This document shows positions 14,812 to 21,729 of a stretch of DNA of 22,862 bases, piece after piece. Numbering within the stretch: the first letter of the stretch is position 1; the number at the start of each line of letters is the position of its first letter. Origin of the DNA: CAYGAW01 sp964347945 (GTDB taxonomy: Bacteria > Chloroflexota > Anaerolineae > UBA7937 > B3-Chlor); assembly GCA_964347945.1 (NCBI GenBank), contig CAYGAW010000086.1:1-22862 (forward strand), given 5' to 3'. The translations under genes were made by a program, and so were the position numbers. The notes under the pieces were generated by a model. It was not told where the DNA came from. It searched no databases and saw only the letters and a program-made list of their open reading frames with translations.

Positions 14812-15462
14812 CTATGGACCCGCGTAGACCCGGTTGCGCAGAGACGCTGTCCAGCCCTCGGGAAAGCCTGCTTCCTCTAGATAGGGCCACAGGATGCCCG
14901 CACCCTCGCGGATGGTGTAGTAGATCCGTAATGGCAGGTCAATTGTATCCACATCGGTCGCCGTGGGGCTGGTGTACACCGTGAGGCCCTCTCTCTCGAA
15001 GAAGAGCTTGGCGCGATATAGATGCAGAGGGTGACTTACCAGTATGGCTGTGCGCCAACCGCGCGTGCCCATGACCGACGCAGCCTGACGGGCATCTTCC
15101 TCAGTGTTGCTCGATCCGTCAGCCACATAGATGGTGTCTTCGGGGACGCCGTTGGAGGCCGCCAAGGCCTTGCACACCGCGGCGGCTGACGATGGGTCGT
15201 CGTTGACTCCGCCGGCACAGATCAATCGTGGCGCGAGTCCTTCCTGGTAGAGACCAACTGCGTGGTGCGTACGACTCGCCAAGTCGGGCCCTGGTTGGCC
15301 GCTGGGCAAGACCGCAGCCCCCAGGATCACGATAGCGTCTGCGGGCTGGGCCAGGTCTCTCCGGCCATAATAGTCGATCTTCAGGCAGAGGTACGCGAAC
15401 GCCAGGGATGCGACAATCACGACGCAGACGAGGACTAGCAATAGACGATGCAGGATGCGCAT
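14812..15462 (-). CDS. YdcF/SanA-like (DUF218) membrane protein
   Basis: A 216-residue protein with one N-terminal membrane helix (about residues 5-27) and an outside DUF218-type Rossmann domain. Family signs include ADAIVILGAAVLPSGQPGPDLASRTHHAVGLY (the VLG and basic-residue region), PRLICAGGVNDDPSSAA, EDTIYVADGSSNTEEDARQAA and ILVSHPLHLYRAKLFF. Relatives such as SanA affect envelope permeability, and some bind S-adenosylmethionine; the exact reaction is not known. AAGGAC lies 5 bases before the ATG. It follows larC by 49 bases and is probably co-transcribed with it, but no functional link to the lar genes is evident. Confidence 0.85.
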   Translation of the reverse strand: MRILHRLLLVLVCVVIVASLAFAYLCLKIDYYGRRDLAQPADAIVILGAAVLPSGQPGPDLASRTHHAVGLYQEGLAPRLICAGGVNDDPSSAAAVCKALAASNGVPEDTIYVADGSSNTEEDARQAASVMGTRGWRTAILVSHPLHLYRAKLFFEREGLTVYTSPTATDVDTIDLPLRIYYTIREGAGILWPYLEEAGFPEGWTASLRNRVYAGP

Positions 15463-15511
15463 GGGATGTCCTTATGGGCCGTCAAAGCCCGGGCTGCATG
15501 CAGATGCAACA

Positions 15512-16699
15512 CTATCGTTGGGCAGTCTCGTGCCACTCTCTGGCCACGGCCTCAGCGGCGGCATAGACTTCCTTCAGTGGCCTCTTGCTCTCGATAGCCA
15601 GGCGGCGACAATCCTCGTATTCGGGGGCGAGATTCATGGTCCTATCGCCCAGCTTGGCCACCTTGATCCTCACCTGACCGAAGGGCGTCTCGACCCTGAT
15701 CGTCTCACGGTGCAGGCAGAGACGTTCCATGGCCTGCTGCCTGATCCCCAGCGTGGTGGTCTCGGCGAAAATGATAGATGACAACTCCTGTGCCGCTTGC
15801 GGGTGACAGAGGACAGAGAGGACCACTCCCGGACGGTTCTTCTTGGCCTGGATTGGCTGGAGGTACACGTCCAGGGCACCGGCAGCGAAGAGAGCTTCCA
15901 TGATGTGGTCGTACAGCTCGGGGTTCATGTCGTCCAAGTTGGTCTCAAGCAGTACAACCCTCTCCCTCGATTCAGCGAGACGCTGGGGCGCAGTGCCCAC
16001 AAGCACTCTGAGCACGTTGGGAAAGGCGAACTCACTCTTGCCGGCTCCATATCCTATGCTTTCGACGGTCATCTGGGGGAAAGCCCCGAATTCTTGGACA
16101 ATGCCAGTGAGGATTGCCGCTCCCGTTGGAGTTACGAGCTCCCCCTCGACATCAAGCTGAGCTACTGGAACACCTTTCAGCAGTTCCAGCGTCGCTGGTG
16201 CTGGAAGCGGGAGCGGGCCATGGGCGCAACGCACATAGCCATGTCCCAAGGGTAGCCTGGAGGCGTAGATCTGCTCGACGCCCAAGAGGCTCAACCCGAG
16301 CAGGCTTCCCACCACGTCTACGATGGCATCCGTGCCTCCCGCTTCGTGGAGATGCACATCCTCGTAGTTGGTGCCGTGTATCTCAGCTTCGACTGTGACC
16401 AGGCGGCGAAAGATGGTCACGCTGGTCTCTTTGATCTCTTGGGGAAGGTCGCTATCGGTGATCACAGCCTCGATGTCGGCTAGCTTGCGCTCAGATACTT
16501 CCCCATCGAGCTCGACTTCCACGTCCGTGGCTCCTATGGCCCCCTTCTGGACGCGGGTCACGCGAAGCTCGTAGTCGCGTACATGCAGTCGTTCCAAGCC
16601 GTCTTGGAGCTTGCGCACATCCACACCGGCGTCAATCAATGCGCCTAGGATCATGTCGCCGCTGGCTCCGGCGAAGCAGTCGAAATAGGCGATCCTCAT
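15512..16699 (-). CDS. larC: Nickel-pincer cofactor nickel insertase LarC
   Basis: A 395-residue CTP-dependent metallochelatase-type protein that inserts nickel into the pyridinium-3,5-bisthiocarboxylic acid mononucleotide. The start is ATG 16699, with the family opening MRIAYFDCFAGASGDM; the open frame continues further upstream, but that part overlaps larB in another frame. Other motifs are DVHLHEAGGTDAIVDVVGSL, LPLGHGYVRCAHGPLPLPAPA, GELVTPTGAAIL, and in the C-terminal half LLETNLDDMNPELYDHIMEALFAAGALDVYL. In Lactiplantibacillus plantarum LarC is made by a programmed frameshift, but here it is one uninterrupted frame. The start overlaps the larB stop (16696-16699). Confidence 0.94.
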   Translation of the reverse strand: MRIAYFDCFAGASGDMILGALIDAGVDVRKLQDGLERLHVRDYELRVTRVQKGAIGATDVEVELDGEVSERKLADIEAVITDSDLPQEIKETSVTIFRRLVTVEAEIHGTNYEDVHLHEAGGTDAIVDVVGSLLGLSLLGVEQIYASRLPLGHGYVRCAHGPLPLPAPATLELLKGVPVAQLDVEGELVTPTGAAILTGIVQEFGAFPQMTVESIGYGAGKSEFAFPNVLRVLVGTAPQRLAESRERVVLLETNLDDMNPELYDHIMEALFAAGALDVYLQPIQAKKNRPGVVLSVLCHPQAAQELSSIIFAETTTLGIRQQAMERLCLHRETIRVETPFGQVRIKVAKLGDRTMNLAPEYEDCRRLAIESKRPLKEVYAAAEAVAREWHETAQR

Positions 16700-17466
16700 T
16701 TGCCACCCTTCACCTGCATGATGTTGTGGGCGAAGTAGCCTGCCCCGAAGCCGTTGTCCACATTGACCACGGCGACCCCCGGCGCACAGGAGTTGAGCAT
16801 GGTCAGCAGGGGCGCCAAACCCTCGAAACTCGCCCCGTATCCGACGCTCGTGGGTACTGCGACCACGGGGCAGGGCACCAAGCCTCCCACAACGCTGGCC
16901 AATGCGCCCTCCATTCCGGCGACGGCAATGATCACCGTGGCGCCAAAGAGCTTCTCTCGCTTGCCCAGCAGGCGGTGCAGGCCTGCAACCCCCACGTCGT
17001 ACAACCTTTCTACACGGCTTCCCAAGACCTCGGCCGTGATCGCCGCTTCCTCTGCGACTGGGATGTCGGAAGTGCCGGCAGAGACCACTAAGACATAGTT
17101 CTCGTCCCCGCTCGAAGACGAGTGCCTGTTTTCTCGCCTGTCCACGACTATGATGCGCGCCTCTGGGTAGTACCGCGCCCCTGGCAGTGTTTCCTTGACT
17201 TCCTGGAAGGTATCCTCGTCTGCGCGGGTGGCCATGACACAATCGTTCCGCTTGGAGAGTTCCGATATCAGTTCTATGACTTGCCGGGGCGACTTGCCCT
17301 GGCAGAACACCACTTCGGGAAATCCCTTTCTCAATCCCCGGTGATGATCGAGCACGGCATAGCTCAGGTCTTGGTAGGGCAGATCGTGCAGGACGGACAG
17401 GGCTTCTTCGATGCTCATCTCGCCAGCTTTGACGTCCTCCAGCAACTTCCTCAATCGCTCATCCAT
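16696..17466 (-). CDS. larB: Pyridinium-3,5-biscarboxylic acid mononucleotide synthase LarB
   Basis: A 256-residue protein that carboxylates nicotinic acid adenine dinucleotide in the first step of nickel-pincer cofactor synthesis. The C-terminal half is the PurE-like (AIR carboxylase) domain: VVSAGTSDIPVAEEAAITAEVLG, RLYDVGVAGLHRLL, VAGMEGALASVVGGLVPCPVVAVPTSVGYG and APGVAVVNVDNGFGAGY. The N-terminal helical part MDERLRKLLEDVKAGEMSIEEAL is typical. The start overlaps the larE end by 8 bases and the stop overlaps larC by 4, so the E-B-C genes are translationally coupled. Confidence 0.95.
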   Translation of the reverse strand: MDERLRKLLEDVKAGEMSIEEALSVLHDLPYQDLSYAVLDHHRGLRKGFPEVVFCQGKSPRQVIELISELSKRNDCVMATRADEDTFQEVKETLPGARYYPEARIIVVDRRENRHSSSSGDENYVLVVSAGTSDIPVAEEAAITAEVLGSRVERLYDVGVAGLHRLLGKREKLFGATVIIAVAGMEGALASVVGGLVPCPVVAVPTSVGYGASFEGLAPLLTMLNSCAPGVAVVNVDNGFGAGYFAHNIMQVKGGK

Positions 17467-18301
17467 CAGTCTTCTTGTCCAGGGTTTCGTTCATGCTGCC
17501 GGTCCGATACCCTTCCAGGTCGGCGGTCACATAGGAGAATCCCAGCGTCCGCATGTGATTCACAATTGAGGTGCGATTCTCCAGTAGTAAAGGCAAGCTC
17601 TCGGGATCGACTTCGATGCGAGCGACGTGCCCGTGGTGTCGAACGCGTACCTGGGCGATACCTAGGGTGCGCAGAAACCGCTCCGCATCAGCGATTTGCT
17701 CCAACCTTTCCCGCGTGATGGGTGTCCCATACGGGATGCGACTGGCCAGACACGCCGCCGATGGCTTGTCCCATGTGGGCAGGCCTAGCCTCTGGCTCGC
17801 TATCCGGATGTCGGCCTTGGACAATCCGGCCTCCATCAGGGGACTGCGCACGCCCAGTTCCCGGGCAGCCTGCATACCCGGACGGTAGTCTCCCAGATCG
17901 TCGAAGTTGCACCCATCGACCACATGGATCAGGCCTCTCTCCCGGGCGATCTGCACAAGCTCAGCAAAGAGAACAGATTTGCAATGGTAGCATCTCTCGG
18001 GTGGGTTGGCAACGTAGCTCGCATCGGCCAACTCGTCCGTTTCCACGATGATGAGCTCTACGCCCATCTTCTCGGCCATGGCGATCGCCTGCTGTCGCTC
18101 TTCCGAGGGTAGGCTGGGCGAGACAGCCGTGGCAGCGATGACCTTGTGGCCCAGCTGTTCGTGAGCCACCCTCAGGAGCAAGCTGCTATCCACTCCTCCG
18201 GAAAAGGCCACGACTGCGCTGCCCATCTCGGAGAGTATACGCCTCAGTTCTTCCAGTTTCTTCTCCAACGCGACTTCGTCCGTCCTAGATGGCATCATCA
18301 T
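17459..18301 (-). CDS. larE: Pyridinium-3,5-bisthiocarboxylic acid synthase LarE
   Basis: A 280-residue PP-loop ATPase that adds sulfur to the LarB product. The PP-loop SGGVDSS is at 34-40. The sulfur-donor cysteine region KPSAACLASRIPYG has C184. A CxxC pair, C104 and C107 (PPERCYHCKSVLF), is also present. LarE with a single Cys sacrifices that sulfur; versions with three Cys are described as holding a [4Fe-4S] cluster that may transfer sulfur catalytically, and this one has the three positions. It starts at the first of three ATG codons (18301), with only a weak ribosome site. It is the first gene of the larE-larB-larC set and lies just after the terminator at 18360-18384. Confidence 0.94.
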   Translation of the reverse strand: MMMPSRTDEVALEKKLEELRRILSEMGSAVVAFSGGVDSSLLLRVAHEQLGHKVIAATAVSPSLPSEERQQAIAMAEKMGVELIIVETDELADASYVANPPERCYHCKSVLFAELVQIARERGLIHVVDGCNFDDLGDYRPGMQAARELGVRSPLMEAGLSKADIRIASQRLGLPTWDKPSAACLASRIPYGTPITRERLEQIADAERFLRTLGIAQVRVRHHGHVARIEVDPESLPLLLENRTSIVNHMRTLGFSYVTADLEGYRTGSMNETLDKKTDG

Positions 18302-18359
18302 TCAACCTGTGCTGCGAATTTCAACTCGGTATCTGCGGCAATACCCTTTGGCAGACAAA

Positions 18360-18384
18360 GGAAGAAGGCGATGTGCCTTCTTCC
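18360..18384 (-). terminator. Terminator after the histidine-phosphatase-like gene
   Basis: A perfect 10-bp inverted repeat (18360-18369/18375-18384) with a 5-base loop. On the minus strand it is followed by TTTGTCT. It ends the rightmost minus-strand transcript before larE begins at 18301. Confidence 0.7.
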
Positions 18385-18430
18385 GTGAAGAGATCCTCCG
18401 CCAGCGTGAGATCGCATCCGTGAGGCGCCA

Positions 18431-19099
18431 CTAAGGCTCTTCCTCACCGAGATGCTCCAAGCTTCCAACCTGTACTATTCTGGCCTCGTGATCCTCGACA
18501 TCGATGATGTTAAGCGCGGTGCTATCCTGTCGGGGTGTATGCCAGACGATGGAGAGGTCTTCATTCATGAAGTGGCACAACGCGGTCTTGATGGGAATCG
18601 CGTGCGTGACCACACAGACGCCGTTGCCTCGCTCGACAGAGATAGTGCTCTCCAGGGTCCGAACCATCCTCTCCTGTACCTCTTTGAGGGTCTCGCCGCC
18701 CGGCATGCGGTGCTCATGTGGAGTGAACTGCCAGGCGATGACCAGTTCTGGATCAGATTCCTTCAACACCTTCACCGTGCGGCCAGTCCATTGTCCATAG
18801 TCCATGTCGCGCAGGTTCTTCACTCTCACAACCCCTCGGCGATGCTTGGCAGCGAGGAGTGAGGCCGTCTTGAAGGCGCCTTCGTAGGGGCTGGAGTAGA
18901 AAGAGGCTATCCGGTCATTCTGCAGGTACATACTCAGAAGCTTGGCGTGCTTGATCCCCGCGCGCGAAAGCCGATGTCCGGTGCTTCCCTGGAAGACGCC
19001 CTCGCGGTCCAAGGTAGTCTGCGCGCAACTGACAAGATAGACTCTTGGAGTCGGCTGCACCGTTGTACGACCTTTCGCAGTATCCCTGTCGTGTCTCAA
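18431..19099 (-). CDS. Histidine-phosphatase-fold protein with a broken active site
   Basis: 222 residues with the phosphoglycerate-mutase-like fold. The normal catalytic LVRHGQT is here LVSCAQT: R becomes S24, the phospho-accepting His becomes C25, and G becomes A26. In the SSPxxRAxxTA motif the Arg is G74 (SSPYEGAFKTA). The second catalytic His is kept (VVTHAIP, H167), and LRDMDYGQWTG and MPGGETLKEVQERM still follow the family pattern. Without the nucleophile and two phosphate-binding arginines, ordinary phosphatase activity is unlikely. It may bind a ligand or partner, or use Cys25 differently. It starts at TTG 19099, overlapping the stop of the SEC-C gene by four bases. Confidence 0.83.
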   Translation of the reverse strand: MRHDRDTAKGRTTVQPTPRVYLVSCAQTTLDREGVFQGSTGHRLSRAGIKHAKLLSMYLQNDRIASFYSSPYEGAFKTASLLAAKHRRGVVRVKNLRDMDYGQWTGRTVKVLKESDPELVIAWQFTPHEHRMPGGETLKEVQERMVRTLESTISVERGNGVCVVTHAIPIKTALCHFMNEDLSIVWHTPRQDSTALNIIDVEDHEARIVQVGSLEHLGEEEP

Positions 19100-20001
19100 T
19101 CATCCCTGCCAGGGACGAGAACCGTGGGGCGGGATTCCCCTCGGTCTTGCCCCGGCACCAGTACGGTTGGCCGATCCTGGGTCTCTGGAGCTTCAGGCGT
19201 CAGAACCAGCGGACGGACTTCTCCTTCCTGCTCGGTCTCATAGGGCAGGAAGATCTTGGGCGTAGGTAGTTCGCCCTTCATCCTAAGCATGAAGTGGTTG
19301 AAGAGATAGCCTCTCTCTCGGAGGAACTCCTCCCAGGTTGCCTGATAGTGCTCCTCCTGGTACGCAGAGAATATCTCCGCAACGTATGCTCTCATTTCAT
19401 CCTCAACCTCGGGCGGCACCAGCATGCTAATCCAGGAGAACCGTTGAAAGTCATCGGCGGCGACGAGACGGCCCAAGAGCATGTGTCCTACCTTGATTCC
19501 AGCCAGCGATGGGCTATGCGGTAGCTCATGTTCCAGGTTCTGGAATACGTCGAGGAGCTTGATCGTCCTTCCTTCGTCTACTTCGGTCACCTCATGGGCG
19601 CTGAGGTAGGATTGCGAGGCGGCCTTCGCGAGTTCCAACTCCTGCTCCGATAGGATAGGGGCTCCCTCTGCGAGGAAAAGCTCCACAATCCTCTGGCTAT
19701 CGAAAGCGGTACGGTAGTCATGGATATACCAGTCCAGAAAGCTCATGATCTGCCTGGGGTCAAGGGAGTCGATCTGCTCAGTAGAGTAGGTCTTGTTCCA
19801 GAACAGGTCGAAAGCTGATTCAAGGTCCCCTCGGAATCGCGCTTCTCTTGAGAAGTTGAGCAGCTTGTCCATCATCGTATCCCAGGCCCTATCTCGGCCC
19901 AGGGCCTCGGACCTGGTCGCCGTCTCGCTTCTCAGGCAGCAGTGCTTGTACTTCTTGCCGCTACCGCATGGGCAGGGAGCATTCCTTCCCAGCTTGGTCA
20001 C
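19096..20001 (-). CDS. SEC-C motif zinc-binding protein with C-terminal repeats
   Basis: About 301 residues from GTG 20001; AGGAGGT lies 6 bases upstream, which decides the start over ATG 20034. The N terminus is a complete SEC-C zinc-binding motif, GRNAPCPCGSGKKYKHCC, as found at the SecA C terminus and in many uncharacterised proteins. A long helical, acidic middle region (about 30-240) has no domain I recognise. The C terminus carries short repeats (RPLVLTP, then two RPTVLVPG units). The SEC-C motif may mediate ribosome or SecB-type contacts. It is followed by the phosphatase-like gene with a 4-base overlap. Confidence 0.82.
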   Translation of the reverse strand: MTKLGRNAPCPCGSGKKYKHCCLRSETATRSEALGRDRAWDTMMDKLLNFSREARFRGDLESAFDLFWNKTYSTEQIDSLDPRQIMSFLDWYIHDYRTAFDSQRIVELFLAEGAPILSEQELELAKAASQSYLSAHEVTEVDEGRTIKLLDVFQNLEHELPHSPSLAGIKVGHMLLGRLVAADDFQRFSWISMLVPPEVEDEMRAYVAEIFSAYQEEHYQATWEEFLRERGYLFNHFMLRMKGELPTPKIFLPYETEQEGEVRPLVLTPEAPETQDRPTVLVPGQDRGESRPTVLVPGRDD

Positions 20002-20058
20002 GTGTTTACCTCCTAGATCCAGCGCTCGAGACAAGCCTCTGAGTGTGGATCAGACATA

Positions 20059-20087
20059 ATTCTAACACAAAACCCCCGACTTTGAAA
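20059..20087 (-). promoter_or_regulatory. Possible promoter of the SEC-C gene
   Basis: Minus-strand TTTCAA (20082-20087), a 17-base spacer and TAGAAT (20059-20064) lie about 58 bases before the GTG start. The -35 box is weak. Just upstream on the minus strand, CCCCC and GGGGGTTTTG around a GCCGC/GCGGC pair might end the previous gene's transcript. Confidence 0.4.
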
Positions 20088-20121
20088 GCCGCGTTGCACG
20101 GAGTATTGCGGCATGGGGGGA

Positions 20122-21483
20122 TTAGGCTGGGGCGGTCAAGGCCCGATTGCCTTCGAGGACCCTGGCCTTCGCGTGTTCGAAGTCTTCGAGGCTCGCTTCG
20201 CACCATGGGAAGGGGTATATGGAGTCGTTGTGTAGCAAGGGATCGGCGCGGGCATCGAAGCCCCACTGCGTGACTGCCCTTTCCCACTCCATGGTGCCGG
20301 GGATGAGCGAATACAGGGCAATCTGCGCGGAGACTCCGCAAGCGTGGACGAATTTCACGGTCTCCAACACCTCCTCGACAGGCTGTCCAGGCAGCCCCAT
20401 CAGGACGTAGGCCGTAATCTCCTCGGCACCAAAACCGGCCTCCCTGAGGTTTCGAGTTCCCTGCCGGAACCCCTGGTTCGTAGTCTTGTCACCGGTCCGG
20501 ACCTGCTCGCGAACGTTGGCTGTCTCCAAGCCCAGCCTGATAGTCTTGAAGCCGGCTTCGTACATCTTGGTCGCCAGCACTTCGTCGATGTAGCTGATGT
20601 GCAGACCATTAGGCGTGTGGAACCGGCAGTCGAGGCGGCGCTCCAAGATGTCGTCGAGTAGAACGCGGACGTGGCTATCGGCGTCCACCAGTAGGGCATC
20701 GTCGTAGAAGGCGAAGTCTTGCACGCCCAGTTCCCGGCAACAGTACTCTACCTCGTCGGCCACCAGGTGGGGATCTCTGCGTCGAAACCCGCGTGGATGT
20801 AGTAGAGATGACGCACAATAGGTGCAGCGGAAAGGACAGCCGCGTGAGGTCTCGATGGCAACGAAGCCCTGATTCCTTCGAAGCTCATGGAGAGGTTGCG
20901 GTAAAGAATTGAGCCCCTGAGCAAAACGAGTGTAGTCGGAAGTATTTCCGGTGAGCCTATCTACCAGCTCAAGGGCCTCCAGTTCACCTTCACCCTTGAT
21001 GACGTAGTCGCTCCCCGAGTTGGCTTCGGCATGTTCGTGGCAAAGGGTGGCGTAGGTCCCGCCCAAGATCACCGGCACGCGTGGGAACTGTGCCCTTGCT
21101 CTCTTGATAGCCTCGAAAGGGCCAGGATACCAGTACGTCATGCCCGAGGTGACCAGAATGACGTCAGGACACGGTTGGGAGTGCAGTTCCTCTTCAAACA
21201 GCTCCAGGGGCACGCCATATCGGCCGTACCGACGGCGAACGTGCCTCAGCGGAGGCGGTTTCTCGACAATGGTCTTGGGATACTTGCCGCAGCCATAGGC
21301 ATCCTGGCGAGGCTTGACGGGCAGCCGAGGATGGTGCCGATCGAGGCAGTCTATGAGGGCCACTTCGTAGCCGCTATCCTGAAGGACGGCAGCTATGGAG
21401 AGCAGGCCTAAGGGCTCGCTCCATTCGCAATAGGCAGCGAAGTCATAGATCCAGGGGTTGATGAGAAGAGTTCGACCTTTCAC
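20122..21483 (-). CDS. B12-binding-type radical SAM protein
   Basis: 453 residues from GTG 21483. The open frame reaches 21741, but a promoter lies inside that extension, so the upstream part is not translated. The N-terminal portion (TLLINPWIYDFAAYCEW.EPLGLLSIAAVLQ) is a Rossmann-like B12-binding region, but I do not see the DxHxxG motif of methionine synthase types. The radical SAM core has C216, C220 and C223 (GCPFRCTYC) binding [4Fe-4S] and SAM, then FYDDALLVD and ITAYVLMGLPGQPVEEV. These are typical of BchE/PhpK-like enzymes acting on hydrophobic or aromatic substrates. The substrate is unknown. It is transcribed divergently from the lipoprotein gene at 21730. Confidence 0.88.
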   Translation of the reverse strand: MKGRTLLINPWIYDFAAYCEWSEPLGLLSIAAVLQDSGYEVALIDCLDRHHPRLPVKPRQDAYGCGKYPKTIVEKPPPLRHVRRRYGRYGVPLELFEEELHSQPCPDVILVTSGMTYWYPGPFEAIKRARAQFPRVPVILGGTYATLCHEHAEANSGSDYVIKGEGELEALELVDRLTGNTSDYTRFAQGLNSLPQPLHELRRNQGFVAIETSRGCPFRCTYCASSLLHPRGFRRRDPHLVADEVEYCCRELGVQDFAFYDDALLVDADSHVRVLLDDILERRLDCRFHTPNGLHISYIDEVLATKMYEAGFKTIRLGLETANVREQVRTGDKTTNQGFRQGTRNLREAGFGAEEITAYVLMGLPGQPVEEVLETVKFVHACGVSAQIALYSLIPGTMEWERAVTQWGFDARADPLLHNDSIYPFPWCEASLEDFEHAKARVLEGNRALTAPA

Positions 21484-21516
21484 GATTTGCCTGAGAGAGA
21501 CAGGAAAGCTCCCCCC

Positions 21517-21546
21517 ATTATAGCAGGTGCGGTAGCCGTCTCCCAA
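21517..21546 (-). promoter_or_regulatory. Promoter of the radical SAM gene
   Basis: On the minus strand TTGGGA (21541-21546), an 18-base spacer and a perfect TATAAT (21517-21522) lead to a start site about 25 bases before GTG 21483. This supports the short start for the radical SAM gene. Confidence 0.65.
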
Positions 21547-21640
21547 TGTGGGCACGAGTACTCGGATGCACGCTGGCAGACAGCGACCGCTCTCGGCCCC
21601 ACGGCATCGGTGCCGGCTCTGGAGCCATGCATCGGCCCGT

Positions 21641-21669
21641 TTGACATCTGCTGAAGCGTATGCTATAGT
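21641..21669 (+). promoter_or_regulatory. Promoter of the edge lipoprotein gene
   Basis: A perfect -35 TTGACA (21641-21646), a 17-base spacer and TATAGT (21664-21669), about 60 bases before ATG 21730. This is the strongest promoter match on the right side and is divergent from 21517-21546. Confidence 0.8.
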
Positions 21670-21729
21670 AGCGCCCATTCTCAGGGTCTGGTCTTGACCT
21701 ACAATAGGGAGGACAGAAAGGAGTAAAGG

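Noticed and set aside
16700..17242. N-terminal extension of the larC reading frame
   Set aside because: It lies in another frame of larB, is Arg/Gly-rich without family similarity, and LarC has a canonical start at 16699.
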